A stretch of 64,000 nt of DNA from Desulfovibrio sp. (GTDB lineage Bacteria > Desulfobacterota > Desulfovibrionia > Desulfovibrionales > Desulfovibrionaceae): NCBI RefSeq assembly GCF_019422935.1, contig NZ_JAHZCJ010000001.1, positions 222,127 through 286,126 of the forward strand, read 5' to 3'. A program made the position numbers and the translations under genes. The notes under the pieces were generated by a model. It was not told the origin of the DNA. It was given only the letters and a program-made list of their open reading frames with translations, and searched no databases. This document shows positions 1 to 10,076 of this stretch, one piece after another (the first letter of the stretch is position 1; each line of letters opens with the position of its first letter).

Positions 1-1799
1 AAGCCCTCAAAAACTTTACCGCTGTCAACAGCAACATCGCCACGTGCGGCCTCATTGCGCCAGACGGCAAGGTTATTGTGCACAGCAAGAAGGGCGACAC
101 GCAGAAATTCAGCAACACCATTGGCGAGGATTTTTCAAAGCGTGTCTACTTTATCAACGGCATGAAGGGACAGATCAGTTCTATCGGGCTGGTCAGTGTG
201 GCCACCAAAAAAATGACCACCATCATAGGCATGCCCGTTAAGGACAAAGGCAAAATCGTAGGCGTTATTTACGGGGGCACAGACAACGACAAGCTGGCCA
301 ACGCCACCACAAACATGGTTGATCTTGGTGATGTGGGCCTGGCATTTGTTATCAATACGGAAGGCGTGATTGTACAGCACCCCGACCTGAAGCGTATCGG
401 GCAGAAAGAAACAGGCTCGGCCTGGGTGGCGGAAGTTCTCAAAAACAAAAAAGGCCGTCTTGAATTTGTGAATGCCGAAGGGCTTGAAAAAATTCTGTAT
501 TATACAGATATGCCCGATGAAGGCTGGATATTGTGCCTGGAGCTGGACAAAACCCTCCTTTACGAACCCATCAGCGACATGCTGGTCAATAACGTGCTGA
601 CGGCAGTGGCTTGCGCCCTTGTGGTAGGCATCGTCATCTTTTTGAGTGTGCGCAGTATCGTGCACCTGCTGGGTGGGCTCTCCGGCATTGCCGAGGCCAT
701 TGCTGGCGGCAGGCTCGAATGTTCCGCGACGGAGGAGCGCCTGCTGCGAACTTCTGAAAAAAGAGGCGACGAGTTCAGCGTACTTTCATTTGGCATGGAA
801 CGCATGATGGGCAACATCAAACGTCTGCTGGGCGAAAGCGAGGAAAAAACCGCTGCGGCGCACAAGGCCACAGAACAGGCCCGCCAGGCAACGGAGCGCG
901 CAGAGCAGGCCGCCATACAGGCGGAAAACGCGCGCAAGGAGGGCATGCTCGCTGCTGCGGGGCAGCTCGAAGGCGTGGCGGATATTCTTGCTTCGGCTTC
1001 GGCGCGGCTTTCAGAGCAGATAGGGCAGTCAGAGAAGGCTGCCTCCGAATCCGCACAACGCCTTGCTGAAGCGGCCACAGCCATGAACCAGATGAACGCC
1101 ACTGTGCAGGAAGTGGCCCGCAACGCTTCGGCTGCTTCGTCCACCTCCGAGGAGACGCGCAGCAGCGCCGAAAACGGTTCAACAATTGTGCAGCAGTCCC
1201 TGCAAAGCATTGGTCAGGTGCGCGAGATTTCGCACGGGCTCAAGAGCGACATGGCGGAACTGAACGACCACGCTCAGGCCATTAACCGCATTATGAACGT
1301 GATTTCTGATATTGCTGACCAGACAAACCTCCTTGCCCTCAATGCCGCCATCGAGGCCGCACGTGCGGGCGATGCCGGGCGCGGTTTTGCCGTGGTGGCG
1401 GACGAAGTGCGCAAACTGGCAGAAAAAACCATGGCCTCAACCCATGATGTGGGCAATGCCATCAAGGCCATCCAGACCAGCACGGCCAAGAGCGTGGATG
1501 TTATGGAAGTTGCCTTGCGGCAGGTGGAGGTTGCCTCTGATTTTGCGGGGCAGTCTGGCGAAGCGCTCACCCACATTGTCAACAGTGTGGAGCTTGCGGC
1601 GGATCAGGTGCGCGCCATTGCCACCGCCAGCGAGCAGCAGTCTGCTACCAGCGATGAAATCAACCAGACCATTGTGAAGATCAATGATATCTCTATGCAG
1701 ACCGCCAGAGCCATGGACGAAGCGGCTCAGGCCGTGACGGATCTTACGCGTCAGGCCAAGGCCCTGAGCGACCTGATTGCAGAAATGAAGCGGGGATAG
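1..1799 (+). CDS. Methyl-accepting chemotaxis protein, 5' end cut by the window edge
   Basis: Transmembrane chemoreceptor that relays ligand binding to CheA/CheW. The frame is open from base 3, so the true start lies left of the window; the in-frame GTG at 78 is internal. The visible N-terminal part is a Cache-type periplasmic sensor (VIVHSKKGD, then [12 protein letters not shown] and [12 protein letters not shown]). A transmembrane helix follows near bases 590-660, then a HAMP segment and a long Ala/Glu-rich coiled coil. The conserved signalling hairpin is at about 1290-1430 ([20 protein letters not shown], then [17 protein letters not shown]). The protein ends in AEMKRG with no CheR/CheB tethering pentapeptide. 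The ligand cannot be predicted. A strong terminator follows at once. Confidence 0.93.
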   Translation, partial: ALKNFTAVNSNIATCGLIAPDGKVIVHSKKGDTQKFSNTIGEDFSKRVYFINGMKGQISSIGLVSVATKKMTTIIGMPVKDKGKIVGVIYGGTDNDKLANATTNMVDLGDVGLAFVINTEGVIVQHPDLKRIGQKETGSAWVAEVLKNKKGRLEFVNAEGLEKILYYTDMPDEGWILCLELDKTLLYEPISDMLVNNVLTAVACALVVGIVIFLSVRSIVHLLGGLSGIAEAIAGGRLECSATEERLLRTSEKRGDEFSVLSFGMERMMGNIKRLLGESEEKTAAAHKATEQARQATERAEQAAIQAENARKEGMLAAAGQLEGVADILASASARLSEQIGQSEKAASESAQRLAEAATAMNQMNATVQEVARNASAASSTSEETRSSAENGSTIVQQSLQSIGQVREISHGLKSDMAELNDHAQAINRIMNVISDIADQTNLLALNAAIEAARAGDAGRGFAVVADEVRKLAEKTMASTHDVGNAIKAIQTSTAKSVDVMEVALRQVEVASDFAGQSGEALTHIVNSVELAADQVRAIATASEQQSATSDEINQTIVKINDISMQTARAMDEAAQAVTDLTRQAKALSDLIAEMKRG

Positions 1800-1815
1800 C
1801 GCATCTTGCATATTG

Positions 1816-1857
1816 AAAGGGGCAGCCCGGCTGATTGGTGCCGGGCTGCCCCTTTAT
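1816..1857. terminator. Bidirectional intrinsic terminator between the chemoreceptor and recJ
   Basis: Perfect inverted repeat: arm AAAGGGGCAGCCCGGC, 8-base loop, then GCCGGGCTGCCCCTTT. It sits 17 bases after the chemoreceptor stop and 24 bases beyond the recJ stop on the other strand, so it can serve both convergent genes. Confidence 0.85.
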
Positions 1858-1880
1858 GCGTTTATTACAAGACTGGGCGG

Positions 1881-3614
1881 TCAGGCTGGCCGCCAGTCCT
1901 TGATGGCAATATCCACCGAGGCGATGCCGTTGTAGGTGTCGATGCGGGGGGTGTAGGCCACAAGAATGTGTTTGTTGATGAGCGACGCGGGCAGTTCGTC
2001 AGCCATGCGCCAGGCCTTTGCAGAAAGGGTAATGCCGCTGGCGCTGTCCGTCAGACGCAAAAGCACATGTTCCCTGCTGCGCCCAAGAAAAGAACGTTCT
2101 TTGACCAGCAGCGGGGGCGACTGGAATACCGGCTCGGGATTTCCGGGTCCAAAGGGTTGCAACAGCTCAAGTTCCTTGAGAAAGTTGTGATCGCCCGCCA
2201 GCTTGAAGCTCAGTTCGCATTCCAGCGTGATGCTGGGAAGCAACGGGTTGGGGCCAAGCACTTCTTCCGCCACAGCGTCAAACCGGGCGCGAAATTCTTC
2301 CAGCCTTTCCGGCGCAAGGCGCACGCCCGCCGCCTGACGGTGCCCGCCAAAGTTCAGCAGGCAGTCTGCCGTGCGGGTCAGGCCTCCGTGCAGATCAAAC
2401 TCGCGCACGGAACGGCCCGAGCCTTTGAGGCTGCCCTGATCGTCGCACACAATGATGGTGGGGCGGTAGTAATCTTCCACAATGCGCGAGGCCACAATGC
2501 CCACGATACCGGGGTGCCAGTCCTTGCCGTAGAGCACAAGAGCTGCGCGCGGCCCGCGCGAAAGTATGTCTGATGCCTGCGCCTTGGCTTCTGCGTAGAT
2601 GCGTTCTTCTTCCTGACGGCGGGCCAGATTGAGTTCGTCCAGTTCCTGCGCCATGCCCGCGGCGGCAACGTGATCTTTTTCGCGCAGCAGGCGTAGGGCC
2701 AGCTCGCCCTTGCCCATGCGCCCAGCGGCGTTGATGCGCGGCGCAAGGCGAAAAACCGCCTGCCCGGCGCTCAGTGCCGCAGCGGCGTTCATGCCGCTGG
2801 CAACTTTCAAGGCAGCCATGCCGGGCCGCTCCGCCCGCGCAATGCGGGTAAGCCCGCCGCGCACGAGCACGCGGTTTTCTCCGGTGAGGGGCATGACATC
2901 GGCAAGGGTGCCCAGCGCCACCAGATCAAGGCAATCGCCCATGTTGTGCTTTTTGCCCGTATGTGGGGCCAAGGCGGCGTTGACGCCCCCCATAAGGTAA
3001 AAGGCCACGCCCACGCCTGCAAGGTGCGGGTAGGGCAGGTCTTCTGCGGTGCAGATGCGGGGGTTGCAGATGGCGTGGGCAGGGGGCAGCTCTTCGGGCG
3101 GCAGGTGGTGGTCGGAAACAACCACTGTCATGCCAAGCTCCCGGGCGCGCTGCACTGCCTGCACATCTGAAATGCCGCAATCCACCGTGAGCAGCACGCC
3201 GCAGCCCTGGGCGGCCAGAGCCTCGATATGCGGCACGTTGAGGCCGTAGCCTTCGCTGCGCCTGTCAGGGATATGCCAGTCCGCGTGGATGCCGTGGCTT
3301 TCAAGCACGTCCAGCACCAGAGTGGCGGCTGTCACTCCGTCCACGTCATAATCGCCCCAGACTGCCAGCTTTTTTCCGGCCAGCAGTTCTGAAGCCAGCA
3401 GGCTGGATGCCTCGGGTAATTGGGGCCAGCGGTCAGGGGGCGTGAGTGAATCAAGCCGGGCGGACAAAAAGGCGTCCATGGCATCCCTTTCGGAAAGGCC
3501 ACGCCGCCAGAGAATCTCAAGAAGAAGGGGCGAGATGGAGAGAGCATCTGCCCATTGCCGGGGCGGCGTGGGGCAGATGTTTTGCACAGGCTCGCGGATC
3601 AGCCAGTTTTTCAA
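1881..3614 (-). CDS. recJ: Single-stranded-DNA-specific exonuclease RecJ
   Basis: 5'-3' single-strand DNA exonuclease of recombination and mismatch repair. Family motifs are visible: [12 protein letters not shown] (DHH motif I), [20 protein letters not shown] (the DHH itself), a DHHA1 region with [11 protein letters not shown], and a C-terminal OB-like part. The length of about 577 residues is normal. The start is uncertain. TTG at 3614 gives LKNWLIREP and begins just past the upstream TPR stop, while GTG at 3683 adds 23 poorly conserved residues overlapping the TPR gene. Neither has a good ribosome binding site. The gene is last in a minus-strand set with the TPR gene and pyrF. Confidence 0.93.
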   Translation of the reverse strand: MKNWLIREPVQNICPTPPRQWADALSISPLLLEILWRRGLSERDAMDAFLSARLDSLTPPDRWPQLPEASSLLASELLAGKKLAVWGDYDVDGVTAATLVLDVLESHGIHADWHIPDRRSEGYGLNVPHIEALAAQGCGVLLTVDCGISDVQAVQRARELGMTVVVSDHHLPPEELPPAHAICNPRICTAEDLPYPHLAGVGVAFYLMGGVNAALAPHTGKKHNMGDCLDLVALGTLADVMPLTGENRVLVRGGLTRIARAERPGMAALKVASGMNAAAALSAGQAVFRLAPRINAAGRMGKGELALRLLREKDHVAAAGMAQELDELNLARRQEEERIYAEAKAQASDILSRGPRAALVLYGKDWHPGIVGIVASRIVEDYYRPTIIVCDDQGSLKGSGRSVREFDLHGGLTRTADCLLNFGGHRQAAGVRLAPERLEEFRARFDAVAEEVLGPNPLLPSITLECELSFKLAGDHNFLKELELLQPFGPGNPEPVFQSPPLLVKERSFLGRSREHVLLRLTDSASGITLSAKAWRMADELPASLINKHILVAYTPRIDTYNGIASVDIAIKDWRPA

Positions 3615-3618
3615 AGCG

Positions 3619-4473
3619 TTAGCCCGCCGTTTTGGGTTTCTGCGCGGCCCCGTTTTGTGCGGCCTGAAGTGCGGCGCGTACACCTTCTATGCGGTCGGCG
3701 GGTACGAGCTGTTTCTGAATAAGCCATGCCAGGAATTTGAGCGAGGTTTCGTGCCGTGGTGCAAGCTCAAGCGCTTTCAGCAGGTAATCAACGCACTGGC
3801 TGATGTCCTTGAGTTCAAGCAGCACGCGCGCCATGTTCATGTACAGGTTTTCGTCCGTGGGCGAAAGCTCAAGGGCGCGCTGATAGTATTCAAACGATTC
3901 CTGCAACATCTTGCTTTTGCGAAGATTGATGCCAAATTCATTGAAAAGGTGCTTGTGCTCTGGCTCAAACGCGGCTTCGAGTTTTACCAGACGCTGAAAA
4001 ATGTCCTGCGCCTTGGCGTTGTCGCCCCGCTCAAGATAGGTCAGCCCAATGCCAAAGTTGGCCCGCACGTTTTCTTCATCCACCTTGAGGGCGCGCGTGT
4101 ATTCAAATTCGGCGGCAAAGTTCTCGCCATTTTCGCGATGTTCGTCGCCGTTATCAATACTGCGCTGCATCTCCTGCATTTTGGGGAAAACGGAATTGAG
4201 GTAAAATTCCGGCTCGGGCGAGAATTTGGCAATAAGCTCGTCCAGGGTGATTTTGCGCTTGGGGCCGCTGGGCACATAGTTGGTATTGAGCGGCTGGCAA
4301 TCAATTTCCTTGCCGTGCTGCTCAATAAACCAGAAGGTTTTTTGCACGGTCTTGCGCGTGGTCGTGCCAGTACCCACCCTGCGGACTTCCTGAGTGGAGA
4401 AGACCCCGCGAACATCGGTTTTGCCGTTGTTGTGGGAATCGCCTTGCGCGCTTTTGGGCGTTTGACCGGCCAT
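3619..4473 (-). CDS. TPR-repeat protein of unknown partner
   Basis: A cytoplasmic protein of 284 residues with at least three tetratricopeptide repeats in its C-terminal half ([20 protein letters not shown], then [20 protein letters not shown], then [14 protein letters not shown]). The first half has a conserved-looking block ([11 protein letters not shown], then [20 protein letters not shown]) that I do not recognise. There is no signal peptide or membrane segment. ATG 4473 is chosen because GAGG lies 6-7 bases upstream; the frame stays open further upstream into pyrF but encodes shadow sequence. It begins 20 bases after pyrF and ends against recJ. TPR proteins are scaffolds, so no activity is assigned. 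Confidence 0.85.
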   Translation of the reverse strand: MAGQTPKSAQGDSHNNGKTDVRGVFSTQEVRRVGTGTTTRKTVQKTFWFIEQHGKEIDCQPLNTNYVPSGPKRKITLDELIAKFSPEPEFYLNSVFPKMQEMQRSIDNGDEHRENGENFAAEFEYTRALKVDEENVRANFGIGLTYLERGDNAKAQDIFQRLVKLEAAFEPEHKHLFNEFGINLRKSKMLQESFEYYQRALELSPTDENLYMNMARVLLELKDISQCVDYLLKALELAPRHETSLKFLAWLIQKQLVPADRIEGVRAALQAAQNGAAQKPKTAG

Positions 4474-4492
4474 GCTCATCCTCAATACTTCT

Positions 4493-5203
4493 TTATGTGT
4501 GCGCGGAGGCCATTTCCTCCGTAATCTGCCGGGCCATTGCCAGCGGGTCCGGCGCAGCCGTGATGGGCCTGCCCACAACCAGATAGTCAGCTCCTGCCGC
4601 AATGGCCAGAGCGGGCGTCATAACGCGGCGCTGGTCGCCAGCGGCGGAACCCGCAGGGCGGATCCCTGGGCAAAGGCAGCGCAGGCCAGGGCAACTGGCC
4701 TTGATGGCTGTAGCTTCATGCCCGGAGCAGACCACGCCGTCAAGGCCCCACGGCCCGGCCTGACGGGCCAGAGCCAGAGCAAAATCAGCCGGTGAGGCCT
4801 CTATGCCGGGCATTTCGCCGGGTGCAAAACTTGTAAGCACGGTCACGCCAAAGAGCAGGGGGCGCTGCCCGGAAACTCCGGCTGCCGCCTCTGCCGCAGC
4901 GCGGCACATGCGCTCGCCGCCCTGACAGTGCAGGGTCAGCATGTTCACCCCTGCCGCAGCCGCAGCTTTGACAGCCTGCGCCACGGTGTTGGGAATGTCG
5001 TAGAACTTCAGGTCAAGAAAAACACTGAAGCCCATTGCGGACAGTTCTTCCAGCAGGCCTGGGCCTGCGTGGGTAAACAACTCCATGCCCACCTTGCACC
5101 AGGGAACCGTGCCGCGCAGTTGGCGCGCCAGTGCAAGTGCAAGCTGTTTTTCGGGCAAATCCAGAGCGACCGCCAGTTGCGGCCTGTGCTGCTGCGTGGG
5201 CAT
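4493..5203 (-). CDS. pyrF: Orotidine 5'-phosphate decarboxylase
   Basis: Last step of de novo UMP synthesis (OMP to UMP plus CO2), a TIM-barrel dimer in the cytoplasm. The signature FLDLKFYDIPNTVAQAV carries the catalytic D-x-K-x-x-D array. The N-terminal LAVALDLPEKQLAL and C-terminal GADYLVVGRPIT (phosphate loop) are typical, and 236 residues is the normal bacterial length. ATG 5203 has AGGAAG upstream. It is followed after 20 bases by the TPR gene, suggesting co-transcription. A 186-base gap separates it from gmk upstream. Confidence 0.95.
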   Translation of the reverse strand: MPTQQHRPQLAVALDLPEKQLALALARQLRGTVPWCKVGMELFTHAGPGLLEELSAMGFSVFLDLKFYDIPNTVAQAVKAAAAAGVNMLTLHCQGGERMCRAAAEAAAGVSGQRPLLFGVTVLTSFAPGEMPGIEASPADFALALARQAGPWGLDGVVCSGHEATAIKASCPGLRCLCPGIRPAGSAAGDQRRVMTPALAIAAGADYLVVGRPITAAPDPLAMARQITEEMASAHT

Positions 5204-5389
5204 GTTGCTTCCTGTGCTGCTGCTCGCGGCCAGAAATCCGGCTGTACGAACAAAATATGCGGTTTCAGGTCTTTTGCCCCAACGCGCATGCCGTGCTGCG
5301 GAGGGGGCGGATCATTCTTGCTGGCGGTCTGCGGAGCAGCCCATAGCAGAATTTTTCAGTGCCGATCAGAGCGCATCAGCCAGAGCGCA

Positions 5390-5998
5390 TCAGCGGTTGA
5401 GAATCTCATCCAGCAGGTGCGGATTGCGCGCAGGTGCAAGCCCCGCCGCCACATACACCGCCCGCAGGGTATCGTAGGCCTGATCCAGATTGTCGTTCAC
5501 AATGACTGAATCATACCAACGGGCCTGAAGAATCTCTGACCTCGCGTTGACAAGGCGGCGTGCAATGGTTGGCTCGTCATCCAGCCCGCGCCCGCGCAAA
5601 CGGTTTTCAAGTTCGTGCAGGCTGGGGGGCAGGATAAAGGCAAACGTGGCTTCCGAAAGGGAAAGCTTGAGTTGCGCCGCGCCCTGCACGTCAATGTCAA
5701 AAAGCACGTCCTGGCCCTGATGCAGTTTTTTCTTCACCGGGGCAAGCGGCGTACCGTAAAAATTGCCGTGAACCTCGGCCCATTCTGCAAAATAGCCCTG
5801 GACGCGCCGTTGCTCGAATTCTTCGTGGCTCAGAAAAATGTAATCCTTGCCGTCCACTTCGCCCTGACGCGGTTGCCGCGTCGTGCACGAAACCGAGTAG
5901 CCAATATGCGGAAATTCCGCCAGCAGGCGTTTGACTAGTGTGGTCTTGCCTGCGCCAGACGGTGCGCTCAGCACCAGTGCTATGCCTTCGCGGGGCAT
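5390..5998 (-). CDS. gmk: Guanylate kinase
   Basis: Phosphorylates GMP to GDP with ATP. The Walker A SAPSGAGKTTLVKRLL is near residue 11. The GMP-binding region reads SVSCTTRQPRQGEVDGKDY, with FLSHEEFEQ and FAEWAEVHGNFYGTP following. 202 residues is typical. Its ATG overlaps the TGA of the RemA-like gene by one base, so yicC, remA and gmk are translationally linked, an arrangement common in many bacteria (there often followed by rpoZ, which is absent here). Confidence 0.96.
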   Translation of the reverse strand: MPREGIALVLSAPSGAGKTTLVKRLLAEFPHIGYSVSCTTRQPRQGEVDGKDYIFLSHEEFEQRRVQGYFAEWAEVHGNFYGTPLAPVKKKLHQGQDVLFDIDVQGAAQLKLSLSEATFAFILPPSLHELENRLRGRGLDDEPTIARRLVNARSEILQARWYDSVIVNDNLDQAYDTLRAVYVAAGLAPARNPHLLDEILNR

Positions 5999-6252
5999 CA
6001 GTCCCCTTCCTCTTGCGCAAAGCGCTGACTGATTGTTTCCGGCTGGATGGAGGAAAGTATGACGTGGTTTGAATCCGTCACCAGAATGGAGCGCGTTTTG
6101 CGCCCCTGGGTGGCGTCAATGAGCCTTCCCTCAGCCCGCGCGTCTTCGCGAAGGCGTTTCATGGGCGAGGATGCAGGGCTGACAATGCCCACAACCCGGC
6201 CCGCCAGCACATAGTTGCCAAAACCAATATTGATAAGACGTTCGCGAGGCAT
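5998..6252 (-). CDS. remA: RemA/DUF370-family regulatory protein
   Basis: Small 84-residue protein of the DUF370 family, named for Bacillus RemA, a DNA-binding regulator of extracellular matrix genes. Family features: start [20 protein letters not shown], then [12 protein letters not shown] and [21 protein letters not shown] blocks (here [12 protein letters not shown]). ATG 6252 is preferred over an upstream in-frame start because the alignment begins here and the yicC stop is only 2 bases before. In deltaproteobacteria the gene sits between yicC and gmk, as here; its targets outside Firmicutes are not established. Confidence 0.88.
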   Translation of the reverse strand: MPRERLINIGFGNYVLAGRVVGIVSPASSPMKRLREDARAEGRLIDATQGRKTRSILVTDSNHVILSSIQPETISQRFAQEEGD

Positions 6253-6254
6253 GC

Positions 6255-7136
6255 TTATTCCAGATTCTGAACCTGCTCGCGGCATTTTTCCAGTTCGTTT
6301 TTAAAATCAACCACCATGCGCGAAAGCTGTACGTCAGGCAGCTTGTTGCCGCAGGTGTTGATCTCGCGGAAGCACTCCTGCAAGGTAAAATCGAGCCGCC
6401 GCCCGGCATCGCCGCCGGTTTGCAGCAGGTCGTGCAGCCGCGCCAGATGCGTGTTGAGCCGCGTGAGCTCTTCGCTCACATCCAGGCGGTCAGCCAGAAT
6501 GACGGCTTCCTGCAAAAAGCGTCCTTCTTCCAGCTCCTGCCCGTTCTGGGACAGGGCCTCGCTCAGGCGTTCGCGCAGGGCATTGGCGCGTTCTTCCTTG
6601 ATATTGGGCGCGCGGTCGGCAATAAGGCCTGTCCATTCTTCCATGCGCAGAATGCGGGAGTGCATGTCGGTGGCAAGGGAGCGGCCTTCGGCGGAGCGGG
6701 CCTCGTTCCAGTCTTCCAGCGCAAGGGCCAGGCCTTCTTCAAGGCAGCGGGCGGTGTCTTCGTCCAGCTCCTCGCCGCTGTCGCCCCAAAGAGAAGGGAT
6801 CTGCAACAGCGCGTTGAAGTCTGGAACATAAGCCTCGCCGCGTGCGTCTGCCAGCGCCTGCAAATTATCAAGCATGGCAGCGGCCTGCACCATGTCAAAA
6901 CGCATGGCTGGGGTGTTGCCCGGCGCGTACTGCAAGACCAGGCTCACATCCACGCGCCCGCGCGAGGCATAGCGCCGCACCACTTTTTCAAGGCGCGGTT
7001 CAAGGCTGCGTATAGAGAGAGGCAAACGCCACTTGAGGTCAAGATGGCGACTGTTGACGCTTTTAACCTCCCACTGCTGGGTGGTGTAGTCGTTTTCCAC
7101 CAGGCAGCGGCCAAAGCCGGTCATGCTGCGGAGCAT
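6255..7136 (-). CDS. yicC: YicC/YloC-family endoribonuclease
   Basis: Member of the YicC family (N-terminal YicC-like domain, C-terminal DUF1732); in E. coli YicC is an RNase that affects small-RNA turnover. Diagnostic start [20 protein letters not shown], then [16 protein letters not shown], and the C-terminal [21 protein letters not shown] block are all present. 293 residues is the usual length. ATG 7136 has AGGAAGG five bases upstream. First gene of the yicC-remA-gmk unit. Confidence 0.93.
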   Translation of the reverse strand: MLRSMTGFGRCLVENDYTTQQWEVKSVNSRHLDLKWRLPLSIRSLEPRLEKVVRRYASRGRVDVSLVLQYAPGNTPAMRFDMVQAAAMLDNLQALADARGEAYVPDFNALLQIPSLWGDSGEELDEDTARCLEEGLALALEDWNEARSAEGRSLATDMHSRILRMEEWTGLIADRAPNIKEERANALRERLSEALSQNGQELEEGRFLQEAVILADRLDVSEELTRLNTHLARLHDLLQTGGDAGRRLDFTLQECFREINTCGNKLPDVQLSRMVVDFKNELEKCREQVQNLE

Positions 7137-7250
7137 AGCTTCCTTCCTGCTAAAGATATGCGTCAGTGTAGAGCAAGGGGCTTGCGAATGCAACAAATGC
7201 CCTTGGCCCGGCGCTGTGGGTATGCATTTTTTATTTTTAAAATCAGTGTA

Positions 7251-7511
7251 TTATGCCTGCGATCCACCGGAATTTCCGCTACAGCCGCCGCAGCCGCCGC
7301 CAGCCGCGCAGGAGGGGGGCATGCCTTTGCCCATGGGGCGCACCGGGCCGGGCTTGTAGGGGAAAGCCCCGGTTTTCAGCGGGCTGGGGACGCACATCTG
7401 CTTTTCTGTGGCGGGGGAATTGCACTTGGGGCAGGCAGGAACTTCATCGCCAAAAACAAGATCTTCAAATTTATTGCCGCAGGCCGTGCAGACAAAATCG
7501 TACATGGGCAT
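7251..7511 (-). CDS. FmdB-family zinc-ribbon protein
   Basis: 86-residue protein with an N-terminal FmdB-type zinc ribbon: MPMYDFVCTACGNKFE followed by CPKCNSPATEKQM, giving two CxxC knuckles. The tail is Gly/Cys-rich (CAAGGGCGGCSGNSGG), resembling the low-complexity tails of this family. ATG 7511 has AGGAG 7 bases upstream. FmdB was named as a putative regulator of formamidase genes, but the molecular role is unproven. It stands alone, about 115 bases before yicC. Confidence 0.85.
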   Translation of the reverse strand: MPMYDFVCTACGNKFEDLVFGDEVPACPKCNSPATEKQMCVPSPLKTGAFPYKPGPVRPMGKGMPPSCAAGGGCGGCSGNSGGSQA

Positions 7512-7684
7512 GATTATTCTCCTGATTCGTTGCCGGAATGAAACCCTTGCGGCGGCATACCGCAACATGGGGGCGCCAGAATAATTACTGTTGAAAATGT
7601 TCTGAAGCTTGCGCAGGCCGCTGCGGTCAGAAAGCGACCAGCCTCCCAGGCGCGCAATTGTGCGGGCCAGGGGGAGTCAGGGGC

Positions 7685-7713
7685 TTGCCCACATGCTTTG
7701 TGTGCATATATAA
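7685..7713 (+). promoter_or_regulatory. Candidate sigma-70 promoter for the DJ-1 gene
   Basis: TTGCCC (7685-7690), 17 bases, then ATATAA (7708-7713) inside a TATA-rich run, about 105 bases before the DJ-1 start. It lies in the 307-base gap between two divergent genes (7512-7818), in which I see no other gene. Confidence 0.4.
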
Positions 7714-7818
7714 GTATATATACGGTCAAGGCAAGGGCGGTGTTTTGCCGCCCGGCCGCCGCGCAACAACCGGTCTTGGCGACCGCGTTAACGGGCCGCT
7801 CCCCGTTTGGAGGAAAAT

Positions 7819-8400
7819 ATGAAAAAAATTCTGGTGCTGGCTGGCGACTATGTTGAGGATTATGAAATCATGGTGCCTTTCCAGATGTTGCAGATGCTGG
7901 GCTATGAAGTGCATGCCGTCTGCCCCGGGAAAAAGGCCGGAGAAAGCGTGCGCACGGCCATCCATGACTTTGAGGGCGACCAGACCTATTCTGAAAAACG
8001 CGGACACAACTTCGGCATCAACTACGATTTCGACAAGGTGAACACCGCTGACTACGCAGGCCTTGTTATTCCCGGTGGCCGCGCCCCGGAATATCTGCGC
8101 CTGAACCCCCGCGTTCTGGAAATCGTGCGCGAATTCAACGACGCCAAAAAGCCCATTGCCGCCGTGTGCCACGGCCCGCAGATCCTTGTGACGGCTGGTG
8201 TGCTGAAAAACCGTAGTTGCACCGCCTACCCTGCGGTCAAACCCGATGTGGTGGACGCCGGGGCCACCTGGTGCGACTTTAACGAAACACTCACCAGCGC
8301 CACTGTGGACGGCAACCTTGTTTCTGCCCCCGCGTGGCCTGCCCATCCCGCCCTGATCGCCGAGTTTGTTAAGCTGCTGGGCGCGAAGATCAGCATCTAG
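7819..8400 (+). CDS. DJ-1/PfpI family protein
   Basis: 193-residue class I glutamine amidotransferase-like protein of the DJ-1/PfpI superfamily (deglycase, chaperone and protease activities are described for members). The nucleophile elbow is [10 protein letters not shown] with the conserved Cys-His, preceded by [14 protein letters not shown] and the N-terminal [15 protein letters not shown] with its conserved Glu. ATG 7819 is supported by GGAGG five bases upstream; a TTG at 7807 lies inside that site. The gene is monocistronic, with its own terminator. Confidence 0.92.
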   Translation: MKKILVLAGDYVEDYEIMVPFQMLQMLGYEVHAVCPGKKAGESVRTAIHDFEGDQTYSEKRGHNFGINYDFDKVNTADYAGLVIPGGRAPEYLRLNPRVLEIVREFNDAKKPIAAVCHGPQILVTAGVLKNRSCTAYPAVKPDVVDAGATWCDFNETLTSATVDGNLVSAPAWPAHPALIAEFVKLLGAKISI

Positions 8401-8458
8401 CCTGTTTGCAGGAGGCCTGTAAGGGGTCTCCGAAAGAGCAGCACGGGTTTGTACAGAT

Positions 8459-8493
8459 AAAAGAAAAGGAGAGCATGGCTCTCCTTTTCTTTT
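8459..8493. terminator. Bidirectional intrinsic terminator after the DJ-1 gene
   Basis: Arms AAAAGAAAAGGAGAGC and GCTCTCCTTTTCTTTT around a 3-base loop. Placed between convergent genes (DJ-1 plus strand, mtaB-like minus strand), with A/T runs on both sides. Confidence 0.85.
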
Positions 8494-8517
8494 ATGAAGT
8501 GTACAGCGACACTGCAT

Positions 8518-10017
8518 TTATTTTTGCTCTATCAGCTCCACCACCAGGCCTTTTTCAGTGACAGCCACGGGCCGCGCGGGCAACAGCCCGGCATCCGCGA
8601 CGGGGCGTTTGCCCTGCGTTGGCAAGCGGATGGAGCAGGCGGCATAATATTCGTTCACGCCTTTCACTGAGTTTTTCTTGTTCTTGCCCGCAGATTCCGG
8701 CGTGGGCGCCGCTGGTGCGTCAGCGGATACATTTGCGGGTACGCCTGTGGAGTCCGCAAATGCCTGCGGATTGTCAGCCGCCACCAGCATGCGGGGCAGT
8801 TTGAGCTGCTCTGCCAGAAATGCCTGCTGTTTGCAGCCCACGGCTTCGCGCAGGCGGGCCGCGCGCTCAAGCTTGAGGCTGTGGGGAATCTGCCCGTCAA
8901 AGCGGTCTGCCGCCGTGCCGGGCCGTCGCGAATAGGGGAACACGTGGGCGTAGCTCATGGGCAGGCGGTCGATCAGCTCCAGCAACTGGCGCATGTCGTC
9001 TTCCGTTTCGCCAGGAAAGCCCGCGATGATATCCGCGCCCAGGCCCATGATGGGCCAGTGCGAGGCCAGCGCGCTCACGGCATGCTCCAGCATGGTGGGG
9101 GTGTAGTGGCCGCGCCCCATGCGTTTAAGCACCGCCTGACTGCCGTGCTGCAAAGAAATATGCAGGTGTGGGCAGAGCATGCGGCAGGCAAGCAGGGCGT
9201 CCAGCCCTTGCTGATCGAGCTGGCCGGGTTCCAGCGAACTGATGCGCAGGCGGGCCTGCCCGGCAAATTCCGGCGCAAGAGCCGCGTCAAGCGTGCGCAG
9301 CAGGTTCCAGAAGTCGCCCGTATCCGTGCCGCGTCCGTACTGGCCCAGATTGATGCCGGAAACCATGATTTCCGCATGGCCTGCCTGCAACAGACGGCGC
9401 GCCTCGGAAACGATTTCGTCCACCGGGCGGCTACGCGGTTTGCCCCGCGTAGAGGGAACAATGCAGTAGGTGCAGCGGTGGGCGCAGCCATCCTGTACTT
9501 TCAGCACCGGGCGGGCGCGCTTGAAGGCGGAAATTTGAAATGGCGGAAAGGCCTGCTGGCTTGCCTGCGCCTCGGTCTGCGCAGGGTTTGCTGCGGCAAC
9601 TGTGGCCGCAGGCGGGGTAGCCTCCAGCTCCCCGGCGGGTGGGGTGATGCCCTCGCCGTCAAGGTCGGCCCATGGGCCATGCAGCAGGCGGCTTTTTTCT
9701 TCCTGCGGCACCAGCAGGTCCGGGGCGGCCCAAATGGCGCCGGGGCGTGGTTTGTAATCGGCAAAGAGCCGCGCCGCGCAACCGGTGAGAATCAGGCGCG
9801 AGGAGGGAGCCTCCCTGCGCAGGCGGAACACGGCATTGCGTGCGTCCCTCTCGCCCTTGGAGGTGATGGCGCAACTGTTGACGCACACCACATCCGCCTC
9901 GGCAGGGGCGCTGCATTCCACGCCGCCCTGGGCAAGCCAGGCTTCGCGAAGTGATTGGGTTTCGTACTGATTGACCTTGCAGCCAAACGTGACCAGATAA
10001 AATTTCCAGGCAGACAT
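8518..10017 (-). CDS. mtaB: MtaB-like tRNA methylthiotransferase (radical SAM)
   Basis: Radical SAM enzyme with the MiaB/RimO/MtaB layout. The N-terminal UPF0004 domain starts YLVTFGCKVNQYETQ (GCKVN is typical of the t6A-specific MtaB branch) with cluster Cys also in CVNSCAIT and LTGCAAR. The radical SAM motif is CAHRCTYCIVPSTRGKPRSR. The product would be ms2t6A37 in tRNA. At 499 residues it is longer than usual. An Ala/Pro-rich insert lies between the two domains, and another low-complexity insert (Ala/Pro then KNKKN) lies where the C-terminal TRAM-like domain should be continuous. Divergent from the M15 peptidase with only 59 bases between. Confidence 0.88.
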   Translation of the reverse strand: MSAWKFYLVTFGCKVNQYETQSLREAWLAQGGVECSAPAEADVVCVNSCAITSKGERDARNAVFRLRREAPSSRLILTGCAARLFADYKPRPGAIWAAPDLLVPQEEKSRLLHGPWADLDGEGITPPAGELEATPPAATVAAANPAQTEAQASQQAFPPFQISAFKRARPVLKVQDGCAHRCTYCIVPSTRGKPRSRPVDEIVSEARRLLQAGHAEIMVSGINLGQYGRGTDTGDFWNLLRTLDAALAPEFAGQARLRISSLEPGQLDQQGLDALLACRMLCPHLHISLQHGSQAVLKRMGRGHYTPTMLEHAVSALASHWPIMGLGADIIAGFPGETEDDMRQLLELIDRLPMSYAHVFPYSRRPGTAADRFDGQIPHSLKLERAARLREAVGCKQQAFLAEQLKLPRMLVAADNPQAFADSTGVPANVSADAPAAPTPESAGKNKKNSVKGVNEYYAACSIRLPTQGKRPVADAGLLPARPVAVTEKGLVVELIEQK

Positions 10018-10076
10018 GGCGCAGATGTACGCAAAAGCGCTTGCCTTGACAAGCCGGGGGCGGCTAGGGTGCCTTC

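Noticed and set aside
1806..2573. 255-residue plus-strand frame opposite recJ
   Set aside because: Shadow of recJ; no ribosome binding site and no family motif, while the minus strand gives a complete RecJ.
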